Shown one piece after another: positions 52,898-62,949 of a DNA stretch of 62,949 bases. The notes under the pieces were generated by a model. That model was given only the letters and a program-made list of their open reading frames with translations. It was not told where the DNA came from and searched no databases. Positions within the stretch are counted from its first letter, which is position 1; every line of letters starts with the position of its first letter. Source of the stretch: Bifiguratus adelaidae (lineage: Eukaryota; Mucoromycota; Endogonomycetes; Endogonales); contig MVBO01000086.1 in the NCBI GenBank assembly GCA_002261195.1, positions 1-62,949 on the forward strand, given 5' to 3'. Position numbers and translations under genes: made by a program.

Positions 52898-53287
52898 TGA
52901 AACATATCATCCTAGAAACGCATGACATTTTTCTGACAGGAAATGCCGTGTTGAGAAGGCGAGATGAAAACGAGATGGAAAGGAGCGAAAAGGGAAACAG
53001 CACGGGACGAGCATTCCGTTGGGGTGGTTTCCATTTCGGTGGAAAACAGCGTGGGTCATGGCAAAAACAAACCTAAAGAGGACAACAACTGACGACATGC
53101 ATGTGTCGTATCCTTTCTTTATCGTCTCTTCATCTCCTCCACACATTTACACGCTTGCCTAGCGCATGGTTTCTCTACAACACCTCTCTACGTACGTGAT
53201 CTTGTCACCCAAAATAACACTTGTCAGCCGGCTCGGACCCAGGATCAGGGGCTGACCTTCCTCACTAGAAATGGATGTGTTGTGCAA
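52898..53287. promoter_or_regulatory. APP1 upstream region / 3' end of phosphatase gene
   Basis: About 390 bases, no exon recognised. A purine-rich run at 52975-53030 precedes APP1. Confidence 0.4.
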
Positions 53288-55599
53288 CTAGGTGCCTCTC
53301 CATTCCCTTTTCAGGCGATCAACTTCCCTGCCTAATTGGGGACTGTTGAGGCTGTCCGTCATCCATTCCGAACCGGCAAAGGAAGAGACTTGGCCGTGGA
53401 CACCATCTTCGATGCGCATCAATTCGGCCACAAAGCCAATGTTGGGACATATAGAGGGTCGTACGCGGGTGAGGTGACGATAGGCACGCTTGAGGGTCCA
53501 TCGCTCGATGGCAATGAGATAAGCTAGCACGGCGGTGACCGATCGAGACTTGCCGGCTTTACAATGCACATAGATGGGTTCATGATGGCTCTTGGAATCG
53601 GCTAATAAGGCTGGTGAGAAGCGAAATTCGGCATGAAAGTGCACACACACTTACCAATAAATTCGAGCGCTTCAGCTATGCACGCTTCCACATCCTTGAA
53701 TTCCACGGTATCGCGGGCTTCAATCTTGCGGTAGGTCAGCTTGGGATCCGAACCGGTGAGGTACCCGCCCTCTTCCAGAATTCTGTCCTCGCATTCTTCA
53801 GCCATATTGAGCACGCGTACGACACCTCGTTCAAGCAGCATATCGACGTCCTCCTTATGAACGAGTTCTGGACCAATACAAAGGAATTGTGGAATGACTT
53901 CGGAAATGGAAAAGGTGGTGCTACTGTCGGGTGTGGTAATGGCCTCGTTCGAAAGCTCGTCGAATTCGTCCTGATCTAGACCCGAGTTGAGGTATTCGGT
54001 AATGGCCAGTTCGCGATCATGCTCAGAGAGACCCGAGAAATCAGGTAGACGACGTTCACTGGTATCCTCGGAGGCATCTAATATACCCCAGGCAACCTGA
54101 GATCGAGCTGCTTTGGGCTTTTGCGGCGTAGATGTAGAGGTGGAGGGTTTCGGACTAAGGTGATCCGTGTCATCATGCCGTAGGTGTTCGACGACGCTGT
54201 CCAAGGAGGCATCTGCGTTGACTTGGATGGGTGAGGCGGTGATGGTGGGGGTACTGGCGTTGAGACTAGATCTGAGAACGGTGGAGCTGCCATCAGTGGT
54301 GGTGGCGGTGGAGGGTGTCGTCTCGGTACTACCGGTCGACCCTGAAAGGAGCGAGCCTCGTTGAGTGCTTGGTGAACCCACGGAAGACATGGAGGAGGAT
54401 GAGGCTTTATCATTCCATCGATGAGCAAATGTTGGTGCATGCAGTGTGTTAGATCGTCCCAGATCTTTGTGTCGCTTGTAAGCATCTATGGCGACGCTAT
54501 CTCTCCCAGCATCTTTCTGTAGAGCGACTCCAGGGACTCGTTGACTTGCTGCTCTAGTGATCCGACCGTCTCCACTGTTATCTCGCATACGGGCAGCGGA
54601 TGTGTCGAGCGAAAAGAGGCTGGACCTTCGGTGCAATCCGGAAGCGGCAGAGGTGGCTGATTTGGAAGTGGTGATGGTCAAGGGTTGAGGCGGAACAGGT
54701 ACGGGTGTGGATGAGGATCGGGACGTGGTTGATGCCATATCTGGTGTAGCGAGTGAGGTCGATGGTGCGGTATGTCGGGGTGGCTTAAGGTCGAGTTTAA
54801 TGTCGTTATTCAGCCGCGGAAGACGATTCGCCTTGCCCTCGCCCGAAAGCTTCATGATGCCATCGTCTTCATGAAAAGATGAATTACGGGAATGTCCTCC
54901 AGCCGCATATTCTTCGGAAGCCGTCAATGAGACATTGTCATCCCCAATCGCATCGTCCACCATATCCTCATACTCGTCTTCGAGCCCATGCTTGACAAAT
55001 GTACGTTCGGTATCCGCTTGTTGAAAGGCATCAAATCCCCCCTTAAGCCATCGTATCCGTACCGAGTTTGCACCTCTTGGAAACCATGTCTCATCCTGTG
55101 GATCAGCTTCAGAAAATTCCACAGCCAAGACACCCATCAGGGTCCACGCGGGTGTCGACAAATCCGCTTCATCCATCGTATCATCATACACGACAATGGT
55201 ATGAGGCATGCGCTCTAACGAAAGCGTTGCCATAGTAGATGTCAATGCGTCGGGGGCTATCCTGTTTCGCCAACTCTCCAGTACTTTGCGTCCTTCTCGT
55301 GTCGTGACGAATCCTTCGAGACCCATATCTGAAATCATCCTGGCGCCTTCACCTAAACTACCGCCCTTCCTACGATACCGTCTATTGAGCAGAGAAGGTA
55401 GATTCACGTTGAGAGAGCTTGTAATGTGTCCGGCAGAATAGGCAGCGAGGGGTCGAGCATCAATCAAGAGGAGAGAGGATTGGTGAGCGTGTTCCAAGAG
55501 ACTCATCAGTTCGGCTGCCGAGACATGTTGTGTGCTGACTATGTGCTCATCGAGCGCGAGGGGTGTTGATGACCTCTCTAGACCATCTTGTCCAGACAT
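53288..55599 (-). CDS. rhodanese + dual-specificity phosphatase (MAP-kinase-phosphatase type)
   Basis: Two exons, intron about 53611-53655. N-terminal rhodanese/CH2-like domain: LLLIDARPLAAYSAGHITSS, LNVNLPSLLNRRYRRKGG; in MAPK phosphatases this domain docks the kinase. The centre is a long Ser/Thr-rich disordered stretch (about residues 230-560) with many SP/TP sites. C-terminal DSP: VIPQFLCIGPELVHKEDVDM, RVLNMAEECED and the P-loop YVHCKAGKSRSVTA with catalytic Cys and Arg (HCxxGxSRS). Overall layout equals Msg5/Sdp1-like or MKP proteins, but it is longer. Likely dampens a MAP kinase (cell-wall or stress pathway), inferred from domains. Confidence 0.9.
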
Positions 55600-55647
55600 G
55601 GTACCATGGGAGCGTAAGAATAGAACACTGTTTTGTATATTATTGGC

Positions 55648-56998
55648 TTATACGCCATACAAATACGTTGCGTAAATGACAATGGCACTGCCAGCGAGAA
55701 ACGTGGCGCTGACGACAAAGTCGAATAGAAATACAGATATCGTGCTAGAGAGGACTATGGAGATACTCGTGGCGAATCCTTTGAGGATGTTGTCGGCGTA
55801 CTTGACCACCACGGCTACAATTAACCCTCCGCCGGCTTGCAGGAGGATGACGATCCAGGTGAGATAGGTGTAGTTTTGGAAAAAGCCGCCTTGGGGTGCC
55901 TCTGGCCGGCCGATAAGGATGTTTTGTCCGTCAACGATGAGAACAAGGACAAGGCCCAGAAAGAGGGAGGATATGGACATTTGAATGTTGCGTATCCAGA
56001 GGGAGGCAGCAGCCGGAAGGGTGTCGGTATCGATCGGTTCGGGATTGGGCAACACCTGTTCTTGTTGCGCGTTACGCTCAATGTCATTATTGGAAGGATC
56101 TTCTTGCTGAAGCGGGGTGTAGGCGGGTGTCTTGGGCGGCGCTTTGAGAAGCTTTTCAAAGTAGACGCCTGCCAGTCCAGAGAGAAAGCAGGCTGCGACT
56201 ACGGCAAGGAAGCCGGTGAAATCGTTGCCTGACGTTGGCGCCCGCCGGATGAAATGAATCAGGCCGCGCTTGACAAAGTCGTTTGTGCCTTCACTCAGGT
56301 CAGCGTCAATGGGTACCACGTCGGCAACCTCAGGCGCGAGAGCAACGGCTGCGTCCTGAGGTACTGAACCTTTGGCTTGCGCCTCCATCTGCACAAGTCC
56401 AATGCCAACGGTCAACAGGCCAAGCGACACCCATTTTAGCCTGTTGAGTGAACGGTTAAGCATGACAACGGAAAAGAAGGCAGTAGTGAGGATTTTGAGT
56501 TGATAGGTGACTTGAAATGTTGCCGCGTCCAGATGGCGCATGGCCACATATTGCAGATTGTTCTATCCCAAACGTTGCATTTGAGACCTCATGCATCACA
56601 CAAGCAGCAGAGAGAGACGGTTGCGCGCTCTTACCTGAATCAGATAGCATAAAGCCGGAAAAGCCAGCTTGCGCGTTTCCCTCCAATGGACTATGATTTC
56701 TCGGTGCAAATCATGCATTAAGCGATTCAAAGACCGCTTATGTGGGCCATGAACGAGATAGATCATGACAGCACAAATGATCACCTTAAGCAACTCGTTC
56801 ATCACCACACATGTTGACGAGAGATAGTCAGTCCTTTGAGAATATTTCATGGTGAGAGCGTACGCGCTATTTTGAACCACGAGGGTGATGAGGGAGAGGT
56901 ATTTGATTGGTATGCCCATCATCTTGGAAGGTGTATCCACTAGAGTCGACCGGTGCGTCAGCATCATCCCAAGTTCATCATCACCTACCGCTAACCAT
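55648..56998 (-). CDS. nucleotide-sugar transporter (SLC35A/UDP-galactose-UDP-GlcNAc type)
   Basis: Three exons; the first is a 10-nt ATG exon (MVS), followed by a 49-nt intron. Ten or so membrane spans: KYLSLITLVVQNSAYALTM, NELLKVIICAVMIYLV, then AFPALCYLIQNNLQYVAM and HLDAATFQVTYQLKILTTAF, the motif shared by CMP-sialic acid, UDP-Gal and UDP-GlcNAc carriers. LNRLKWVSLGLLTVGIGLVQ and GFLAVVAACFLSGLAGVYFE follow. Golgi or ER location is expected. A long cytosolic loop between spans 7 and 8 is unusual in length (PKTPAYTPLQQED and on). The donor sugar cannot be fixed from sequence alone. Confidence 0.88.
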
Positions 56999-57106
56999 GA
57001 CGATGTCTCTATTCTATGGCATCCAGTGATGCCAATGTAACGAAACGTAAAGTGCGTCCCCTAACCAACGAAGGGAACTATGGCACAATCTAGGGTGCCA
57101 GTGACG

Positions 57107-57143
<37 letters not shown>

Positions 57144-57389
57144 CAGCAGGGAACCAAGGAAAGACAAGAGGAATGACTATGCAGCAAATTTTGAAAAGGA
57201 GATTTTTGAAACGGCGTTGGATTGGATTGGATGGCTCTTGCTGATGATGGTATAGGCTACCATGCAAGGGTACAAGTGAGTGTATCACCCTAAACTCCGT
57301 TGTCTTTTTTCCTTTTCCTCGTATTTATCGCGTTATCTAGGACAGGCAAGACATGTTACCAATGAACAAGGCACGCACGCACGTGGGTT
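56999..57389. other. gene-free interval with GA microsatellite
   Basis: Between the transporter gene and GPI12. Contains a GA tract at about 57110-57141. No exon found. Confidence 0.5.
57110..57141. repeat. (AG)16 microsatellite
   Basis: An uninterrupted AG/GA dinucleotide run of about 32 bases. Confidence 0.9.
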
Positions 57390-58378
57390 TCATGACTGTG
57401 GAACAAGCTCATTGATCAACATGTAGCGAGAAAAGAGGACATAAAGGTATCTGAACCACAGCAATTGGGTTTGATGCTTTCGCATGGCTCGATGGGTGGT
57501 CAGGTATTGACCGGGTGAAGAGATATGCAGGAGGTGATTGGCGTTGAAGCGGGCAAGCGTGTAGGGTAAATCGCCGATGGAGAGAAATTTGCGGGCAACG
57601 GGAAGGGACAAGAGGGTATAAAGTTTGGGTTTCTTGTCCATGGTTTGTACGGCGTGTCTAGATGGAGGTGCATATATGAATCCATGTGGGCTGGGCCATG
57701 ATCAGGCAGAACCCAATCGTCACGTACCTGCACCCTTTATACGCGGCAATGTGATTCGTGTGTCCAGTGATGCCATAGTCGTCAAAGGTGATAATCTAGT
57801 CAGCACGCGCATCGTCAGCATTTGAGTAAGAAACCCGCGTTTTCTTTTTCTACCAACTCACCGTGTCAATCTTGTATTGAGAAACATGTTTCTTGACAAT
57901 CTCGCTCACCGTGTCCTCGCTCCACGCGACAGTCATGCTATCCGGGAGCTCCCTACCAGCCGAGTCAACGCAGAGTCAAGACAACGAACAAGCACATCCT
58001 TACGGTATATCCATCACCGACACATTAGGCGATTTGATCCCCAGTGTTTGACAACTCTTGACCAGTTCCTGACGTCGCGTTGCCCCTTTTCCTTCCGCGT
58101 TCCCTGCGCAAGTCAGCATTGACGGCGACACGCCAGTAACCACGCAACCACCTACCTGTCGATAAACAGAGCAACCGTACATCATTCTTGAGACCACTGG
58201 CACTCGTAGCCAAGATCGTCGGTCCAAAGAACATGCATTCATCATCCGGGTGAGCAATCACAAAGAGTATCCGAGACTTGCGCAATGCGTCTACTGGATG
58301 CGTGCCGAGTTGGATAATCTTGAAGACATAGCAAAAGACAATGGCTAATGATGCTACAATGAATGAGAAGAGCAGCAT
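57390..58378 (-). CDS. GPI12: GlcNAc-phosphatidylinositol de-N-acetylase (GPI anchor synthesis)
   Basis: ER enzyme that removes the acetyl group in the second step of GPI-anchor synthesis. Five exons. The N-terminus is one membrane span LLFSFIVASLAIVFCYVF, as in PIG-L. Zn site: FVIAHPDDECMFFGPT (HPDDE), then VRLLCLSTG, GATRRQELVKSCQTLGI, and the second metal block IITFDDYGITGHTNHIA (DxxGxxGHxNH). Tail WFRYLYVLFSRYMLINEL is typical. All catalytic residues intact. Start at 58378 gives the membrane anchor; the upstream frame is shorter. Confidence 0.92.
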
Positions 58379-58449
58379 AAGGTAGAGAATATAGATATGT
58401 ATGTATATGTGCAAGGTATGTGCGCATGTAATACAATATGACAAAGAGT

Positions 58450-58686
58450 CTATGCTGAAAGTCTATAGTCTAGGGAAGGCATGTCGAGTGCCTTACGTAG
58501 GTGTTGAGTCAACTGCTTTAGCCGAGCATCAGCAACCTCGACCGTATTGGTGCTTTGAACAGGGACAAGTGCCTGCTTGGAGTTAGACTTGACATGGCCG
58601 AGATCCGACATGGACAGGGCTTGCATATATAAATCTTCGAGCTGTTCACTGCTCTCGGCCACCCTATCGTAGGTGGTGGTGTCCAT
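58450..58686 (-). CDS. 78-residue helical protein (unrecognised)
   Basis: Single exon. Starts MDTTTYDRVAESSEQLEDLY and ends KALDMPSLDYRLSA, with two amphipathic helices (SSEQLEDLYMQALSMSDL and ARLKQLTQHLRKALDM) separated by a short polar linker. This layout is that of a small coiled-coil subunit of a larger complex (Mediator, BLOC-1 or dynactin-like sizes), but I do not recognise which. Stop lies 72 bp upstream of GPI12, same strand. It shares a 358-bp divergent promoter with the PUF gene. Confidence 0.55.
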   Translation of the reverse strand: MDTTTYDRVAESSEQLEDLYMQALSMSDLGHVKSNSKQALVPVQSTNTVEVADARLKQLTQHLRKALDMPSLDYRLSA

Positions 58687-59044
58687 GGCTGACAAACAGC
58701 AAGCAATGCAACGCCTTGTGTTATTTCCACGTGTGAATTAGACGAGTTACGTAATCCATGGTTTCACGTGTGTGTGGGGGGAGAGAGAGAAAGGAAAGAC
58801 AAGCGTTGCCAAGATTGCCTAACAAGCATCAATATTCGGTAAATTCACCTGTCCACTAGTGTCTCACTCCCCCCCCATTCCGCCTTCGTGAGCCACTGTA
58901 AAATATTCAAAGTGCTCCCCTTAAGTTGTAATCTTGTCTAACCCCCCAATCCGCATGGATGTGAACATCCTTTGGCGTCAAGAATATAAAAGGTCCGAGG
59001 GGGAAAGGTCAGCCATGGTATAGATAGAACCCCTGCACACTTTC
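58687..59044. promoter_or_regulatory. divergent promoter of PUF and small helical gene
   Basis: 358 bases, gene-free. It holds a GAGAGAGA-rich patch near 58782 and C runs near 58868-58876. No TATA box with standard spacing. Confidence 0.45.
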
Positions 59045-60755
59045 ATGGATAGAATGACAGACATGTACGATAGAGATCGGTACCTGTTCTCGTCGCCCTT
59101 TCTCCTCCCTAATCCAGTACCGACGGTCGGCAAGGTGGCCGTACCACTCACACCTACCGATAGTCAGTCACTTCACTCTGAATGGCTCAAGGATTCATTT
59201 GAAGATTTGGACTATAAGATGCAATCGACTGGGAACCTCGTCAAGGCCATCACAGATCTAGAAGAAAAGCTGGAACTGGTACAGAAGCAACTCGAGATGG
59301 AACGACATCGCGTTCAAACACAGAGCAGGACGATTGATAGCCTTCAAGCGGAATTGAATCGAACGAATGCTGGATTGGGGAGTAGTAATGGGGATCCATT
59401 GAAGCATCGTTGCTTGAGTCCATCATTGGAAGGGAATGGACATCGCAAGGTGCGTTTTCCGTCCACCGAAGGTGCGATTGAAGTAACGGACGAGACAGTC
59501 GAGTGGCAGGTAGGAAAGGGATGGGGTTTGCCAAGGCACGCATGCTGACACAAGCCGTGCGCGCAGGGTGCTCTGGATCGCATTATCCATCAGATAGACC
59601 AGCAAGCCTCTGTCTATCTCCAACAGCGACTCAAGTCTCTATCGCATTCTAAACGACAAGCGCTCTGTGCTTTGGTCAGTCAACGCACCCTCGCTCTTGC
59701 CACCAATCGGTTCGGAAACTTTCTGATCCAACGATGCTTGGAGACGTGTTCGGCGGACTTGATTGCGCCAATAGTGCATGTCATAAAGTCCAATGTCATT
59801 AGCATGGCATGCGATCCCTTTGGCTGTCATGTCGTGCAAAAGGTCCGTCTCCACGTCGCCATGACTTTGAGACTAACGTGTTCACCGTAGGCCTTGGATT
59901 TGGTGAATGAGAACGACAAGTCGATCATTGTTTCGGCGATTGTGAGCGATATACCGCTCACCATCACTCACAAGCACGCTTGTCACGTTTGGCAAAAGAT
60001 CCTCGAGACACGCTGGCAATCCAAGACCAATGTCATTCCTACCTTGTTGGATGCGATGAAAGGTACCTGGAAAGACGTTGCCATGAACGAGATAGGCAGT
60101 CTAGTGACCCAAAACCTCTTTGAGAACTGTCATCGGGATGATATCGTACGTAAAACCACTGATGCACGCATGACACTCAACATATACATAGGAACCGTTG
60201 TTGGAGGAAATCTTGGATAATGTGGTGGCTATTTCCAAAGGACAATGGGGTAATTGGGTCATTCAACACATCCTCGAGTACGGCTCAGACAAGGACCGCC
60301 AACGTCTAGTAGAAACTCTCATTGACAAGGTGGTTATCATGAGTACCGATCAATACGCGAGTAAGGTCATTGAAAAAGCCTTGCGATTGGGTGGACCTAC
60401 CACACTGAAGAGAATGGCTCAAGTCCTGTTCAAGCTATTTGCAGATCGGTGAGTCGTGCGGATTTTTAGCGTATCTCGGCGTGCGCGCGCTAAGTGTTGT
60501 CATGTTCTGTGCAGCACTCGCATTGCCTTGATTGACGTGGCAGCCGATCAATACGGCAACTATGTTGTGCAGCATATCCTGACATCCGCAGATCCCGAAC
60601 TCCGCCAGAGTTGTATTCAGCACATTCGACGACACTTGGTTAGTCTTCGAGGCACCAAATACGGCCAAAAGGTGGCCTTGCTTGTCGAGAAGCTGGGCAA
60701 GAAGGGCGGAGATTATCGACCTGACTTTGAGCGTCGTGAAAAACACCGGCGTTAG
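59045..60755 (+). CDS. PUF-domain (Pumilio-family) RNA-binding protein
   Basis: Five exons. N-terminal coiled coil (LEEKLELVQKQLEMERHRV and on, about residues 80-120), then a Pumilio homology domain with eight repeats plus a cap. Recognition helices in order: SVYLQ, NFLIQ, CHVVQ, CHVWQ, SLVTQ, NWVIQ, SKVIE, NYVVQ, then a half repeat GTKYGQKV. By the PUF code (repeat 8 reads base 1), these specify A8, U7, A6, A5, A4, U3, G2, U1, i.e. UGUAAAUA, the Puf3/Pumilio type. The short N-terminus and coiled coil before the domain differ from the long disordered N-terminus of Puf3. Likely represses or localises mRNAs through their 3' UTRs. Confidence 0.9.
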
Positions 60756-60955
60756 ATACTGCTTTCTCCATCTATATCTTTTTTATCCTCGTCATCTTTC
60801 TTTCAGTTGTCTCTCTATACCTTGTTTGCGAGTAGATTTGATTTGATGTCTAGTTGTAGAGTATTGAATCTTTTCTAATACAGTCAGTGCAAGTGACCTG
60901 AAAAGAGTGGCTCCATCGTGACGTGCTGCGGCAGGTGGCCCTTGCAGTAAGAACA

Positions 60956-62047
60956 ATGGCTGAGGAGAGCATGAACCCCATAGAGACATTTGATTGGCTG
61001 ATGTTAGATGACGTCCACGTGACTCATCCTTCAGCTGCACCCGGAGATAAGAAGACAGAAGCCTTCTACAGACACCTCACTCTCCCTCTATCCCTCTCTA
61101 CTCCTCGATTGAAGTACTCTATAGCCATGGCGATTGGTCCAACCGCAGTTCAGCATGCGCCTTCTCAAACCTCCCTTCAACACCCTCCTCACCTAGTCGG
61201 TCTCCCTGTTCGGTCACACCTCACAGCCGCGCAAGTGGCAGAAGCCAAAGAAGCCCAGCGTAAACCGAAAAAGCGGCGGTACTGGATACAGCGTGACTCC
61301 TTGAACCGGCGGAACGCGCTTCTGGTCGGTAAGGAGGGGAGTCGTCGGAGGAACCGATGGGATAATAGTGAGTACCGCCCTTGTAGACGACAAGCTGACG
61401 TTTAGACAACTTTACGTTTCATCCCCATGCTATTCTGGACCCTGACGATTTGACTCCACCCGGGTACCCCCAAACCAATGTTCAATGGGACACTTTGTCT
61501 CTCACCTCGGAGGACATCGATTTCTATTGTACCAATCAACCCAAGCCGAGTCATCCGACGGTGTTGCCCTTTGGCCCTGCTTTTCATCGCAAGTTGCGGT
61601 CCAATCTGAAGCGGTCAAATGTACCGCAAGGTCTCGTGAGTAAATTCGAGAACGAGTTGCGGAGCTTTTTGCAACACATGGTTCCCCGTGATGGCCACCC
61701 TGAATTGAACGATTGGGTCCTGGTGGAAGACGGGGAAAACGGCCCGGTCGAGTGTGAGGCGGAGGATGGCGAGGAACCCGAGGACTTCCTCATTTGGGAG
61801 ATTCAGAATGGGTTTGGACGATTCGTGATTCATTCCATGTGCAAGTATTACGATCTTGTCTCGTTTAGTAAGTCGTGCGTTGCCATGGTATCGTGCAGAT
61901 GGACTGACTTGCATAGGCAAAGATATGGATGACGGTCGTCGCCTCACTTTTGTACAGACTCCAGGGCAACGGCGGTTAACGCAAAAGGATTGTTGTACGC
62001 CCTACATATGGCCGGCACAAACCTTTTTTGACTATTTGTTCATCTAG
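60956..62047 (+). CDS. R3H-domain protein with R3H-associated N-terminal domain
   Basis: Three exons. The R3H-associated N-terminal domain (R3H-assoc) shows LTAAQVAEAKEAQRKPKKRR, LNRRNALLVGKEGSRRRNRW and FTFHPHAILDPDDLTPPGY. The R3H motif near the C-terminus is FGRFVIHSMCKYYDLVSF, with the RxxxH residues R and H and its helix, for single-stranded nucleic-acid binding. After a second intron the protein ends PAQTFFDYLFI. Human counterpart R3HDM4 has the same order. Likely nuclear or RNA-linked; role unknown. The start may be 60956 or the later ATG before MAIGPTAVQ. Confidence 0.85.
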
Positions 62048-62170
62048 ACGAGCAATTATCGTTTTTCAGTGTATATATTGTTGAACCGTCCCATCCATGG
62101 GTATAAACTACAAGAGTGATGCGTTGATGGTCCAAGTCTATGTCTAGTGTACATGGATGCAACCTCATTC

Positions 62171-62932
62171 TTATTTTTCGAAGTCATCCGGCACTTTCTT
62201 TGGACGATTCTTGCCTCGTCTGCGGGCAATCTGTCGTTCCATGGCCGATGTGGCGGGTAACTTTTTAATTGTAGATGCAGGAGTTGATTTCGTTTTACTC
62301 GTAGATTGTGCTCGCGAGTTATCGTCGATGGGAGGTAGAGTAACGGGTACCGAGTGCTCACTCACCGAATGTCCCTCGTCAAACTTGTCCGAGAGTCGAG
62401 GAAGCTGGGTCGCTGTCCTCGCAGTATCGTCGACGTAATGTCGAGATGGTTGTACCGACTCGTCAGCAGTATAATCGCTATCGTCTGCGCTGTCCTCGGT
62501 TTCATCATAATCCCGTTGGCGATGGCTATATCGACGCCTGTAGCGTTGTAGCTGCTTCTTTCTAGCCGCTTTCCATCCTCCACCGTAAAGAATGTCCATT
62601 TGGCAAAAAATGCAATTGAACTCAAAAGGTTCCTTCGAAAGCGGTGGTGGTCTACGTGGCGGCAGACTTCGGGCACTTGTGCGATGGCTACCACTGCGGC
62701 TCGCTGGAGAATGTTCCTCGGTCTTGCCCTTGCTTGATTTTGTGTTCCCTCCTGCCTTGACCATCGCCTTGCGATTTGATGCAGGTTGCGCAGCTGAAGG
62801 CACAGGAATGATATGAGAACAGCGAGCGCCGGTAAATTGCTTGGGGACCCTACCTGGTACCGGCGGTTGGTATGTGACAGCATTCATTGCCCTTACTATT
62901 CTTTGATTCTCGATCCGCAATTTAGTCAACAT
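62171..62932 (-). CDS. conserved fungal CxxC nuclear protein (unrecognised), may begin outside window
   Basis: 253 residues from the ATG at 62932; just upstream there is an acceptor-like CGCAG, so an earlier exon may lie past the edge. Basic, disordered, with one conserved core FEFNCIFCQMDILYGGGW followed by RKKQLQRYRRRYSHRQR. I recall a fungal family with CxFCxxxxxYG followed by an Arg-rich helix; the two cysteines alone are too few for a zinc finger, so pairing with another protein or dimerisation would be needed. The tail MERQIARRRGKNRPKKVPDD is a strong nuclear/RNA-binding signature. Confidence 0.6.
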   Translation of the reverse strand: MLTKLRIENQRIVRAMNAVTYQPPVPGRVPKQFTGARCSHIIPVPSAAQPASNRKAMVKAGGNTKSSKGKTEEHSPASRSGSHRTSARSLPPRRPPPLSKEPFEFNCIFCQMDILYGGGWKAARKKQLQRYRRRYSHRQRDYDETEDSADDSDYTADESVQPSRHYVDDTARTATQLPRLSDKFDEGHSVSEHSVPVTLPPIDDNSRAQSTSKTKSTPASTIKKLPATSAMERQIARRRGKNRPKKVPDDFEK

Positions 62933-62949
62933 CTGCGACTCCCATAACG

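Noticed and set aside
57110-57141. GA microsatellite as a mobile-element remnant
   Set aside because: Plain dinucleotide repeat; no target duplication or terminal repeats.
1-62949. Transposons, viral fossils, CRISPR arrays, rRNA
   Set aside because: Nothing in the reading frames or repeats of the window points to any of these.

Overview
The window is nuclear DNA of a filamentous or early-diverging fungus. It is densely packed: about 41 protein-coding genes in 63 kb on both strands. Nearly all genes are cut by short introns of about 45-60 nt with GTAAGT-like donors. Gene content includes Whi5-like, Sac7-type RhoGAP, Yap-type bZIP, APP1, RIB3, an EBP-type sterol isomerase, RalGAP-beta and HEI10. 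I lean to Mucoromycota or a basal basidiomycete but cannot settle the phylum. I see no transposon, viral remnant, tRNA, rRNA or CRISPR.

Layout. 1-6 kb: RhoGAP (cut by the left edge), DBP5, PNKP. 6-8 kb: two Yap-type bZIP factors head to head over a promoter with a telomere-like G-quadruplex and palindromic bZIP/bHLH-type sites. 8.5-13.4 kb: an acidic nuclear protein, a divergent FAD-oxidase / beta-hydroxyacid-dehydrogenase pair, and an AIRIM-like ribosome factor. 13.4-18.7 kb: TAF3, a TroA-like surface protein, EBP, a 7TM protein. 18.7-26.2 kb: accessory region with a secreted cyclase, a 55-residue cysteine/glycine protein with two striking hairpins, a zinc-finger/LysM protein, a small basic protein, and a histidine-rich adhesin-type membrane protein. 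26.7-40 kb: MCM7, BCKDHB, HEI10, RIB3, a C2H2 factor, NFS1, a Whi5-like repressor, an arrestin. 40-49 kb: RALGAPB, GluRS, inorganic pyrophosphatase, RLP24. 49-63 kb: SFSWAP, APP1, rhodanese-phosphatase, nucleotide-sugar transporter, GPI12, a small helical protein, a PUF protein, an R3H protein and a CxxC nuclear protein.

Themes. (1) At least five of roughly a hundred introns use GC-AG ends with donors of the AG|GCAAG(T/C) type; several are fixed by conserved protein sequence. (2) Many divergent pairs share very small promoters (24 bp between the AIRIM-like gene and TAF3), often over CT/GA tracts. (3) MCM7 has one MCB and two SCB sites just upstream of its ATG, and a Whi5-like repressor lies 8 kb away. 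(4) The PUF code of the PUF protein predicts UGUAAAUA; TGTATATA motifs follow several stop codons. (5) The 55-residue protein gene has an intron with perfect 10-bp inverted ends and a perfect 12-bp stem-loop 4 nt after its stop codon. All exon structures are inferred from splice signals and protein similarity; nothing was checked by alignment or transcripts.
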